DNA from: Pseudomonadota bacterium
Lineage (GTDB): Bacteria > Pseudomonadota > Gammaproteobacteria > Competibacterales > Competibacteraceae
Direction of reading: 5' to 3'
Length of the DNA stretch: 6,610 nucleotides
Assembly: GCA_018262135.1 (NCBI GenBank)
Contig: JAGTSD010000099.1
Location: 1-6,610 of the forward strand
The notes beneath the pieces are model-generated. The model ran no database searches. It saw nothing but the letters and a program-made list of their open reading frames with translations, and was not told where the DNA came from. Both the position numbers and the translations under genes were made by a program. This document shows positions 1-6,472 of the stretch, piece by piece; position 1 is the stretch's first letter, and each line of letters opens with the position of its first letter.

Positions 1-1680
1 CGCGACCGGCGGACCCGGGCCGGCATCGTCGAGGGCTGGCACGCCGTGCCGGTCAGCGGGGTCGAAAACGCCGCCTACTACTATTCCAGCTACAACGCTC
101 CGGACACGGTGAAGGTCTCCGCCAATCCCAACAAGGTGATGATTCTCGGCGGCGGCCCCAACCGGATCGGGCAGGGGATCGAGTTCGACTACTGCTGCGT
201 CCACGCCGCCTTCGCCCTGCGCGACATGCACTATGAAACCGTGATGGTCAACTGCAATCCCGAAACGGTTTCCACCGATTACGATACCTCGGACAAGCTC
301 TACTTCGAGCCGCTAACGGTCGAGGACGTGCTGCAAATCTATCAGAAGGAACAGCCCAAGGGCGTGATCTGCCAGTTCGGCGGCCAGACCCCGCTCAACA
401 TCGCCCGCCAGCTCGAGGAGGCCGGCGTCAATATCCTCGGCACGCCGCCAGCGGTGATTGACCTGGCGGAAGACCGCGAGCAGTTCAATGAGGTCATGCG
501 GAAACTGGGCATTCCGATGGCGGCGGGCGGCATGGCGGCCAACGAAGCCGAAGCGATTGAAATCGCCGCCCGCGTCGGCTATCCGCTGATGGTGCGGCCT
601 TCCTACGTGCTCGGCGGGCGGGGCATGGAAATCGTCTACGACGAACCGATGCTGTGCGATTACATGGCGGCGGCGGTGGACGTGACGCCGGACCGGCCGA
701 TTCTGATCGACCGCTATCTGGAAAACGCCATTGAGGCCGAGGCCGACGCCATCGCTGACGGCGAGGATGCGTTCGTGCCCGCCGTGATGGAGCACATCGA
801 ACAGGCGGGCATCCATTCGGGCGATTCGGCCTGCGTCATCCCGCCGGTCGGGATTCCGGAAAAACACCTCGCCACGATCCGCGAGTACACCCGCACCATC
901 GCCCGCGAGATGGGCGTAATCGGCCTGATGAACATTCAGTACGCGATCTGTAACGACACGGTGTACGTGCTGGAAGCCAATCCGCGCGCCTCGCGCACGG
1001 TGCCGCTGGTCTCCAAGGTCTGCGGCATCCCGATGGCCCGCATCGCCACCGAAATCCTGCTCGGCAAAACCCTGCGCGATTTCAATTTCACCCAGCGCGA
1101 CATCCCGCATATCGGCGTCAAGGAAGCGGTGTTCCCCTTCAACATGTTCCCCGAAGTGGATCCGGTGCTGGGTCCGGAAATGCGTTCCACCGGCGAGGTG
1201 CTGGGCCTGGATGCCTCGTTCGGCATGGCCTTTTTCAAGGCGGAGGACGGGGCCGGCGGCACGCTGCCGCTTTCCGGCACGGTGCTGATGACCGTGGCGG
1301 AGCGCGACCGGTCCGAGAAGCTGGTTTTGGCCGCCCGGCGCTTGCAGGCGGAGGGGTTCAAACTGCTGGCCACGACCGGCACCGCCGCCTTCCTGCAGGA
1401 GCACGGGATTGAGGCCCAGCCGGTGTTGAAGGTGCATGAAGGGCGTCCGAACATCGTGGACGCGGTCAAAAATGGTGAAATTCAGCTCATCGTCAACACC
1501 CCGTCCGGCAAGATCAGCGCGCACGATGATTCGGACATCCGCAAGTCCGCGATCAGGCACAAGGTGCCCTACATCACCACCATCGCGGCGGCGGCGGCGG
1601 CGGCGGAAGGCATCGCCGCCCGCCAGGCGGGAGAAACCTCGGTGCGCTCCCTCCAGGAATGGCTGGCCGGAATAGGGTGA
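1..1680 (+). CDS. carB: Carbamoyl-phosphate synthase large subunit, C-terminal half (partial, 5' end outside window)
   Basis: The enzyme makes carbamoyl phosphate from bicarbonate, ATP and glutamine-derived ammonia for pyrimidine and arginine synthesis, in the cytoplasm with CarA. The reading frame is open from base 1, so the gene runs in from the left; the GTG at 46 is an internal valine. The 559 residues seen match roughly the second half of the about 1070-residue family. Counting from base 1, they hold the second pre-ATP-grasp domain (ILGGGPNRIGQGIEFDY, about 48-64), the second ATP-grasp domain (VRPSYVLGGRGMEIVYDE, about 198-215; MEHIEQAGIHSGDSA, about 263-277; LEANPRASRTVP, about 324-335) and a C-terminal MGS-like allosteric domain (TTGT, about 458-461; VHEGRPNI, about 478-485; VNTPSGK, about 498-504). 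Oddities are a linker lacking the usual VDTCAAEF-type motif and a run of seven GCG alanine codons near the end. The family call is secure. Whether this is the main carB or a paralogue is open. Confidence 0.95.
   Translation, partial: RDRRTRAGIVEGWHAVPVSGVENAAYYYSSYNAPDTVKVSANPNKVMILGGGPNRIGQGIEFDYCCVHAAFALRDMHYETVMVNCNPETVSTDYDTSDKLYFEPLTVEDVLQIYQKEQPKGVICQFGGQTPLNIARQLEEAGVNILGTPPAVIDLAEDREQFNEVMRKLGIPMAAGGMAANEAEAIEIAARVGYPLMVRPSYVLGGRGMEIVYDEPMLCDYMAAAVDVTPDRPILIDRYLENAIEAEADAIADGEDAFVPAVMEHIEQAGIHSGDSACVIPPVGIPEKHLATIREYTRTIAREMGVIGLMNIQYAICNDTVYVLEANPRASRTVPLVSKVCGIPMARIATEILLGKTLRDFNFTQRDIPHIGVKEAVFPFNMFPEVDPVLGPEMRSTGEVLGLDASFGMAFFKAEDGAGGTLPLSGTVLMTVAERDRSEKLVLAARRLQAEGFKLLATTGTAAFLQEHGIEAQPVLKVHEGRPNIVDAVKNGEIQLIVNTPSGKISAHDDSDIRKSAIRHKVPYITTIAAAAAAAEGIAARQAGETSVRSLQEWLAGIG
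1585..1605 (+). repeat. (GCG)7 trinucleotide run inside carB
   Basis: Seven identical GCG codons in a row encode a seven-alanine stretch in the MGS-like domain of the carbamoyl-phosphate synthase. All copies use the same codon, so this is a true nucleotide microsatellite as well as an alanine-rich peptide. Such tracts can change length by slippage in whole codons. Confidence 0.9.
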
Positions 1681-1736
1681 CCGTTGGCCGGGTGCGCTAA
1701 AATGAAATAAAAGCCATCAGGCGTTCCAGTGCTGGC

Positions 1737-1743
1737 AGAGGAG
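1737..1743 (+). promoter_or_regulatory. Shine-Dalgarno (AGAGGAG) before the DUF433 gene
   Basis: A strong purine-rich ribosome binding site lies just before two in-frame ATG codons. It is only 2 nt from the ATG at 1746 and 11 nt from the ATG at 1755. Neither spacing is ideal, so the real start of the small protein (86 or 83 residues) is uncertain by three residues. The site does confirm that the gene has its own translation start separate from carB. Confidence 0.6.
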
Positions 1744-1745
1744 TA

Positions 1746-2006
1746 ATGCTTGTTATGGGCAAAAATGAGCTGCTGCGGCGGATTACCGTCAATCCGGATA
1801 TCTTTGGCGGCAAACCGATTATTCGCGGACGGCGGCTAGCCGTCGAACACGTGCTCGGGATGCTTGCGGCGGGCGATACCCCGGAAACCATCCGGTCCGG
1901 TTATCCCTGGCTGGAAATGGAGGATATCCAGGCTTGCCTGGTTTATGCTTGTTGCCTGGTACAACATGAACGAGTCGAACCATTTATTCTCGATCAGGCA
2001 GCATGA
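1746..2006 (+). CDS. DUF433 (COG2442) protein, predicted antitoxin-like partner
   Basis: This 86-residue protein shows the DUF433 signature: RITVNPDIFGGKPIIRGRR near the start, then AVEHVLGMLAAGDTPETI and YPWLEMEDIQACLVYA. The family is small and helix-turn-helix-like. It is often encoded directly before a DUF5615/COG4634 PIN-like protein, where it is predicted to act as the antitoxin. That arrangement is seen here: the stop codon overlaps the next start by 4 nt (ATGA), implying translational coupling and equal dosage. The start is either ATG 1746 or ATG 1755; the longer form is given. The gene lies 65 nt after carB, and no strong promoter is evident in the gap. Family recognition is confident. 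The antitoxin role is inferred from the family and neighbour; DNA binding and autoregulation would be expected but cannot be seen directly. Confidence 0.88.
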   Translation: MLVMGKNELLRRITVNPDIFGGKPIIRGRRLAVEHVLGMLAAGDTPETIRSGYPWLEMEDIQACLVYACCLVQHERVEPFILDQAA

Positions 2007-2356
2007 AGCTGTTACTCGACTCCTGCGTCTGGGGCGGTGTCCTTCAATCCTTGCGTGAAGCAGGTCATAACGTCGTCTGGTGTGGGGAGTGGGACCGTGA
2101 TCCCGGCGATGCTGAGATTCTTGCCCATGCGTACCGCGAGGAACGTATCCTGGTTACCCTCGACAAGGATTTTGGCGAGCTTGCCCTGGCGCGGGGAATG
2201 CCCCATACCGGAATTATTCGCTTGGTCGGATTTCCCGCTAGACAGCAAGCAATAGCCTGCATTCGGGTGCTGGCCTTGCATGGTCTGGAATTGCAGCAAG
2301 GGGCAATCGTGACGGCCGAACCGGGCCGGCTGCGGATTCGTACTCCCGATCAGTGA
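2003..2356 (+). CDS. DUF5615 PIN-like protein (COG4634), predicted toxin nuclease
   Basis: This 117-residue protein has the layout of the DUF5615 PIN-like family. It has an N-terminal strand ending in Asp (MKLLLD, D6), then AGHNVVW (20-26), an acidic DAEIL helix start (36-40) and the diagnostic ILVTLDKDFGELA (49-61) with D54 and D56. PIN-type proteins are metal-dependent RNases that use clustered acidic residues, and D6, D36/E38 and D54/D56 are the candidates here. The position after D6 is Ser in a DSC context; many relatives have an acidic or Asn-containing DEN/DEC-like motif, so activity may be altered. It overlaps the DUF433 gene by 4 nt and is the expected second gene of that predicted toxin-antitoxin pair. 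Family assignment is firm. Toxicity and RNase activity are inference. Confidence 0.87.
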   Translation: MKLLLDSCVWGGVLQSLREAGHNVVWCGEWDRDPGDAEILAHAYREERILVTLDKDFGELALARGMPHTGIIRLVGFPARQQAIACIRVLALHGLELQQGAIVTAEPGRLRIRTPDQ

Positions 2357-2368
2357 AACTCTGGTGGA

Positions 2369-2394
2369 AGTCACGGCGGTCCCACGCCGTGACT
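2369..2394 (+). repeat. Perfect 10-bp inverted repeat (stem-loop) between the DUF5615 and srfC genes
   Basis: The arms AGTCACGGCG (2369-2378) and CGCCGTGACT (2385-2394) are perfectly complementary around a 6-nt loop (GTCCCA). The hairpin begins 12 nt after the DUF5615 stop and ends 34 nt before the srfC ATG. No T-run follows on either strand, so it is not a canonical intrinsic terminator. It could be a Rho-linked or mRNA-stabilising hairpin, a dispersed palindromic repeat, or a binding site for a dimeric regulator. Confidence 0.8.
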
Positions 2395-2428
2395 CCCGAA
2401 ACGGCTGACTAGACCTTTGCACTCCATC

Positions 2429-5044
2429 ATGACCGCCACCGACGTCACCCTTAGCAACACCTGCCGCACCCTGGAACAGGTCGGCGCCGAATTCCTGACC
2501 TGGCTGGACGACAACGCCGAGCGGGTCCGCCAGGAAAAGGCCGGCCTGACCAAGGAATTCCGCCGTCTCACCGCCCAGGCCCGCCGGCTGGATCAGGCGG
2601 CGCAACGGCCGATGTGCGTCGGCGTGTTCGGCCCCAGCCAGTCCGGCAAGTCCTATCTGATCTCGGCCCTGGCCCGCAAGGGCAATGCGCCGCTGCTGGC
2701 CGATTTCGCTGGGCAGGACATTGATTTCATCCGCGACATCAACCCGGAAGGCGGGCGCGAATCCACCGGCCTGGTGACCCGTTTCACTCTGCAACCGGCC
2801 GCCGGAGCGACGCCCGCTGCCCCGGTGCAAATGCGGCTGCTGACCCAGACCGATCTGGTCAAGATCCTCGGCAATACCTATTACGCCGACTGCGACCATA
2901 GCGACGACGAATTGCTGACCCAAGCGCAGTTGATTGAACTGCTGACCGGGCTGGTCCCGGCGGCGCAGCCACAGCCGGTGGACCCGCTGACGGCTGAGGA
3001 CGTGTACGACCTGCAAGCGTATTTCGAGCGCTACTTCAAGGGCCAGGAGCGGGTGCGCCTGCTGCGGCACGGCTACTGGGAACAGGCGGCGCAACTGGCC
3101 CCCCGGCTGCGGATTCAGGACCGCGCCAAGCTGTTTGGCGTGATCTGGGGCGGGGTGGAGGCGTTCGGCCAGCTCTATATCCGGCTGTATGCCGGCTTGC
3201 AGGGCCTCAACTTCGCCGCCGACGCCGGCGCCGGGCTGGAGGCGCTGCTCCCCCGCGAGCAGAGCATCATTGACGTGCAGACCCTCAAGGGACTGGGGAC
3301 CGGCAGCGGCGGGATGCTGGCGCTGACCGGGAGCAACGGCGCGCGAGTGACCCTGCCGCGCAGCGAGGTCACGGCGTTGATCGCCGAACTGCGCATCGTC
3401 ATCAACGAACAACCCTGGGACTTTTTCCAGCATACCGACCTGCTGGACTTCCCCGGCGCGCGCTCCCGCGAGCAGATCAAGGACCTGCCGACCTTCCTGC
3501 AAGGCGCCGACGCCCTGTGGAACCTGTTCCTGCGCGGCAAGGTGGCCTATCTGTTCGAGCGCTACTGCGCCGAGCAGGAATTGACCAGCATGTTGCTGTG
3601 CATCGGCCCCAGCAACCAGGAGGTCAAGACCCTGCCGGAGATGGTGTTCGACTGGATCGCATCCACCCACGGCGCGACCCCGGAACAGCGCTCGCAACAG
3701 CCGACCGCGCTGTTTCTGGTGTTGACCAAGTTCGACATGGAGTTCGAGGAGAAGGCCGGCGAACGCTCGGCGGAAAGCCGCTGGATCACCCGCCTGGAAA
3801 GTTCGCTGCTCAACTTCTTCGGCAAGCAGCACGACTGGCCGCGCCAGTGGGACAACCAGGGCGTGTTTCGCAACAGCTTTTGGCTGCGCAATCCCCACTT
3901 CAAGGCCAAGAACATCTTCGACTACGACGAGAACGGCCAGGAATTGAACGTCCGGCCCGGCGAGCGCAAGCGGATTGAGCTGTTCAAGCAGGCATTCCTG
4001 AAGGATACCGCCGCCAGCGCCCATTTCGAGAACCCCGAACGGGCCTGGGAAGCGGGTTTCACCCTCAACGACGGCGGCATCAGCTATCTGGCCGAGAGCC
4101 TGCGGCCGCTGTGCAATCCCGAGCTCAAGCGCCAGCAACTGGATGGGCAGGCGACGCGGCTGCGCGAGCAGATGGTCGAGCGCATGGCCCATTACTACGT
4201 CAGCGACAACCCGGAACAGGAGCTGGAAAAGCGCCGGACGGCGGCGCGGCAGGTCGCTGGCTGCCTGATTGACTGCGCCGGCGAACAGCGTTTCGGCGAG
4301 TTGTTGCGCGCTCTGCAATCGGACAGCGACGAACTGGAAGGCATCTATTACCGGATCGAAACCCGGCTGCCGGATGAGAAGCAGGCCATCGGCGCCCCCA
4401 CCATCGGCGCGGTGGTGGACACCGGCAAAATGAAGGCATTGCTGGGCCTGGGTACGCCGACGGCGGGCGCAGCGCCCGAAGCGCCCCGCAAGGACGACGC
4501 CGCGTTGTTCGCCCGCGAGGCGGTGGCGGAATGGATGCGGGATTTGCAGGACCTGAGCGGCAACAAGTCGCTGTGCGACTACTACCGGGTGCCGGAAGCG
4601 AACATGGCCGAGTTCGTCAAGGAACTGATCAACGGCGCGCAGCGGCTGAAACTGGAGGAGCGGATCGAGGCGCTGGTGCGCAAGGTGACCGGCTTCCGCA
4701 TGAAGTTCGAGCAGATCGTGGCGCTGCCGGCCCGGCTGACCGCCAACCTGCTCAACGGCTACGTGGATTATCTGGGCTACGACGCCCTGGCGCTGGAACA
4801 ACGGCCGATGCTGGCGCTGGAAACCGGTCCCCGGCCGGTGTTTCCACCCCGGGCGGTGCCGCGCGGCGGCCCGCAACTGGGCGAACAACCGTCCAGCTAC
4901 GATCAGGATTACTACACCGACTGGATTCGCGGCTTCCTGGACCTGGTCGAGCGCAACGCCCGAACCCGCGACGGTGCGGAGGTGGACCTGGCCGCCAACC
5001 GCCGACTGGGCGAGTTGCTGACGCGCTTGCGGCCAGCCGCCTGA
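2429..5044 (+). CDS. srfC: SrfC-family protein (Virul_Fac), P-loop GTPase-like
   Basis: This 871-residue protein is recognised as the SrfC 'putative virulence factor' family, named from the Salmonella srfABC locus; its molecular role is not established. From ATG 2429, a helical N-terminus (about 1-60) precedes a P-loop GPSQSGKS (68-75). Next come GQDIDFI and GRESTGLVTRF (about 95-119, a possible switch-I region with S112/T113), a G3-like DFPG (340-343) and a G4-like TKFD (433-436). A family-like block WLRNPHFKAKN lies near 485-495, followed by a long helical C-terminus. There is no signal peptide or membrane span, so it is probably cytoplasmic. The frame opens further upstream with a TTG at 2417, but ATG 2429 is preferred; neither has a good Shine-Dalgarno. 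A single-span membrane protein gene follows 71 nt downstream. The nucleotide-binding call rests on motifs; GTP rather than ATP is suggested by TKxD. Confidence 0.85.
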   Translation: MTATDVTLSNTCRTLEQVGAEFLTWLDDNAERVRQEKAGLTKEFRRLTAQARRLDQAAQRPMCVGVFGPSQSGKSYLISALARKGNAPLLADFAGQDIDFIRDINPEGGRESTGLVTRFTLQPAAGATPAAPVQMRLLTQTDLVKILGNTYYADCDHSDDELLTQAQLIELLTGLVPAAQPQPVDPLTAEDVYDLQAYFERYFKGQERVRLLRHGYWEQAAQLAPRLRIQDRAKLFGVIWGGVEAFGQLYIRLYAGLQGLNFAADAGAGLEALLPREQSIIDVQTLKGLGTGSGGMLALTGSNGARVTLPRSEVTALIAELRIVINEQPWDFFQHTDLLDFPGARSREQIKDLPTFLQGADALWNLFLRGKVAYLFERYCAEQELTSMLLCIGPSNQEVKTLPEMVFDWIASTHGATPEQRSQQPTALFLVLTKFDMEFEEKAGERSAESRWITRLESSLLNFFGKQHDWPRQWDNQGVFRNSFWLRNPHFKAKNIFDYDENGQELNVRPGERKRIELFKQAFLKDTAASAHFENPERAWEAGFTLNDGGISYLAESLRPLCNPELKRQQLDGQATRLREQMVERMAHYYVSDNPEQELEKRRTAARQVAGCLIDCAGEQRFGELLRALQSDSDELEGIYYRIETRLPDEKQAIGAPTIGAVVDTGKMKALLGLGTPTAGAAPEAPRKDDAALFAREAVAEWMRDLQDLSGNKSLCDYYRVPEANMAEFVKELINGAQRLKLEERIEALVRKVTGFRMKFEQIVALPARLTANLLNGYVDYLGYDALALEQRPMLALETGPRPVFPPRAVPRGGPQLGEQPSSYDQDYYTDWIRGFLDLVERNARTRDGAEVDLAANRRLGELLTRLRPAA

Positions 5045-5053
5045 GCAGGATTT

Positions 5054-5080
5054 TAAGCCAAGTGTCCCGCGCTTGGCTTA
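5054..5080 (+). repeat. 9-bp inverted repeat between srfC and the next gene
   Basis: TAAGCCAAG (5054-5062) and CTTGGCTTA (5072-5080) are perfect inverted repeats around a 9-nt loop. The element starts 9 nt after the srfC stop and ends 35 nt before the next start codon. No T-tract follows, so a simple terminator is unlikely. The right arm runs into TACAAT (5079-5084), which resembles a -10 box, but no good -35 is at the right distance. A regulator-binding palindrome or an mRNA hairpin that adjusts expression of the downstream gene are both possible. Confidence 0.65.
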
Positions 5081-5115
5081 CAATCTGAGCCACAAAAAAT
5101 CCTGGAGAATGTTGG

Positions 5116-6408
5116 ATGGCCGCTCTATCGGTTCGCGTTTCGGAAGATCCCGCTCGTCCGCTGGGACACGCCATCGTCACCCTGAACGGGCTGCCGCGCG
5201 GTCTGGAAACCTTCGAATTCGCGCTGAGCCGTCATGGATTCGCCGCCAGCCATCTTACTTTGGACGGCTGGCAGGGCGCGGAATGCTGGTTGCAGCCGGA
5301 GGAGGTCTGGTACAGCGGCGACGCGCTGAAGTTTGTGGTCAATCCCGATCTGGCGTTCCAACTGGAAAATATGCCGTACACCCTGGCGGTGCGCGGCCAT
5401 GGACTGGCGGACCCGGTCGCCGTCACCTTTGTCTGGCCGCTGGAACTGGAATTGGAGGAGGGTAGCGCCAGCGGCGAGCGGCGGGTGATCGGCGGCACGC
5501 GGGTGGACGCGGCGCCGAAACCCCGCCCGGAACCGGCGGCAAGCGTCATACCCGCGGTCGAACCGCCGCCGTTGCCGGAAGTGGGCAAGGCGGATTTAAC
5601 TATTCCGGACGTGGCCATTCCCGAAATCGCCACCGCAGAAGCGGCGGCTGAGGATAACGCGCCAACCCAGGTAGCGGGCCGTCGAGTGCAGGGACCACCG
5701 CCGCAAGCCGAGGAACCGACGCGCCAGGTATCGGGAAGGTTGGTTCCGCCCGCCGGTGATGGCCAGCAATCGCCCGCGTCGCCCGCGCCGGCTCCAGCCG
5801 GGGAACCGTCAACCCTTGGGGTGCCATCCCCTCGGCGGGCGCCAGTTGCCGAACCGTCGCCGGTTTCCCCCGAGTCGGCTGGCGCTGCGCGGAGCGGAGG
5901 AACCCTTGGCTTGCTGATCGGATTGGTCGTGTTGGCAGCGCTGGCGGCTTTCGGTGGATGGTGGTGGTTTAGCCAGCGCGCCGCCAGTCCTCCTGTCGAA
6001 TCTACAGCCGCGCCGACGCAGGTCGCTCCGGCCAGCATTCCCCGTGCCCCCGAACCGATCCCGGCCCCGGAACCGAAACCCGCGCCGGAACCCGTTCCGG
6101 CGCCACCCCCCGTACCCGCGCCGGAACCGAAACCCGCGCCGGAACCCGTTCCGGCGCCAGAACCCGCCGCACCCACACGGACCACCGTGCCGCCAGCCGT
6201 TCCGCCGCCGATGCCGGCCGCGCCGGCGCAACGGCCCGCGCCGCCGACTGTCGAGCCAATTCCCAAGGTTCCACCGAAACAGCCGCCGTCGGTTTCACCC
6301 GGTCGGGCAACTTCCGGACGCAGCCTGGAGGACGAGTTGAAATCGGAATTTGACCCCACACTGCAGGAATTGGAAAAAGGATTGCGCCGACCGAAGTCGT
6401 CGCCTTGA
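5116..6408 (+). CDS. Unrecognised single-span membrane protein with TonB-like Pro-rich rod
   Basis: I do not recognise the family of this 430-residue protein. Residues 1-115 look like a compact, probably beta-rich domain with conserved-looking aromatics (GWQGAECWLQPEEVWYSG, 51-68; TFVWPLELE, 104-112). Residues about 133-257 form a Pro/Ala-rich linker. A hydrophobic span follows (about 263-285, GLLIGLVVLAALAAF then GWWWF). Residues about 296-395 are Pro-rich, with APEPxPAPEPKPAPEPVPAP-type repeats, and 403-425 is a charged, probably helical tail (SLEDELKSEF, LQELEKGLRR). With no signal peptide, the likely topology is N-terminus in the cytoplasm and the Pro-rich part in the periplasm, as in TonB. 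The start is ATG 5116, with GGAG (5104-5107) 8 nt before. It lies 71 nt after srfC and 64 nt before a secreted-protein gene, so it may work with SrfC at the inner membrane. It could be a divergent SrfA-like partner, but I cannot show this. Confidence 0.85.
   Translation: MAALSVRVSEDPARPLGHAIVTLNGLPRGLETFEFALSRHGFAASHLTLDGWQGAECWLQPEEVWYSGDALKFVVNPDLAFQLENMPYTLAVRGHGLADPVAVTFVWPLELELEEGSASGERRVIGGTRVDAAPKPRPEPAASVIPAVEPPPLPEVGKADLTIPDVAIPEIATAEAAAEDNAPTQVAGRRVQGPPPQAEEPTRQVSGRLVPPAGDGQQSPASPAPAPAGEPSTLGVPSPRRAPVAEPSPVSPESAGAARSGGTLGLLIGLVVLAALAAFGGWWWFSQRAASPPVESTAAPTQVAPASIPRAPEPIPAPEPKPAPEPVPAPPPVPAPEPKPAPEPVPAPEPAAPTRTTVPPAVPPPMPAAPAQRPAPPTVEPIPKVPPKQPPSVSPGRATSGRSLEDELKSEFDPTLQELEKGLRRPKSSP
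6067..6159 (+). repeat. 39-bp perfect direct repeat coding for the Pro-rich rod
   Basis: Two identical 39-bp copies (6067-6105 and 6121-6159) are offset by 54 bp, exactly 18 codons, so both read in the same frame. They encode PEPKPAPEPVPAP-type sequence in the part of the membrane protein after its membrane span. Identity at synonymous positions points to recent duplication or gene conversion, not selection on the peptide alone. The 15 bp between the copies code for further Pro/Val/Ala residues. Confidence 0.92.
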
Positions 6409-6472
6409 ACGCTGTAGCCATCGGACGCCAACCCGTTCAGCTTTATCGAGATTTTTTGCGAGGAGAATCGTC

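Noticed and set aside
313..1560. A 415-codon open frame on the minus strand opposite carB
   Set aside because: It is a shadow of the strongly conserved carB frame. The product is His/Arg/Gly-rich and has no family features.
1684..1703. Possible promoter with TAAAAT before the DUF433 gene
   Set aside because: TAAAAT (1698-1703) is a fair -10, but the only TTG-type element (1684) is 8 nt away, not about 17, and there is no extended -10 TGn.
2417..2428. TTG at 2417 as the srfC start
   Set aside because: It adds only four residues. ATG is the more common start codon, and no ribosome binding site favours the TTG.
2012..4888. A 958-codon open frame on the minus strand opposite srfC
   Set aside because: Its translation is rich in Gln, Arg, His and Gly with no recognisable domain, as expected from the complement of a GC-rich gene with strong third-position bias. 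The + strand frame holds a recognised family with ordered motifs.
4531..5088. An alternative + strand frame of 185 codons inside the end of srfC
   Set aside because: It overlaps the conserved srfC frame almost fully and gives Arg/Gly/Ala-rich sequence without motifs.
5232..6431. A 399-codon minus-strand frame with Gly-rich GAGTGSGAGFGSGAG repeats
   Set aside because: The repeats are the antisense reading of the Pro/Glu rod. The + strand gene has a proper Shine-Dalgarno, a membrane span and sensible neighbours, and the minus frame has none of these.
6406..6457. Possible terminator after the membrane protein gene (TGAACG...CGTTCA and a T6 run at 6452-6457)
   Set aside because: The stem is only 6 bp with a 22-nt loop, and the T-run begins 12 nt after the stem, so it does not fit an intrinsic terminator.
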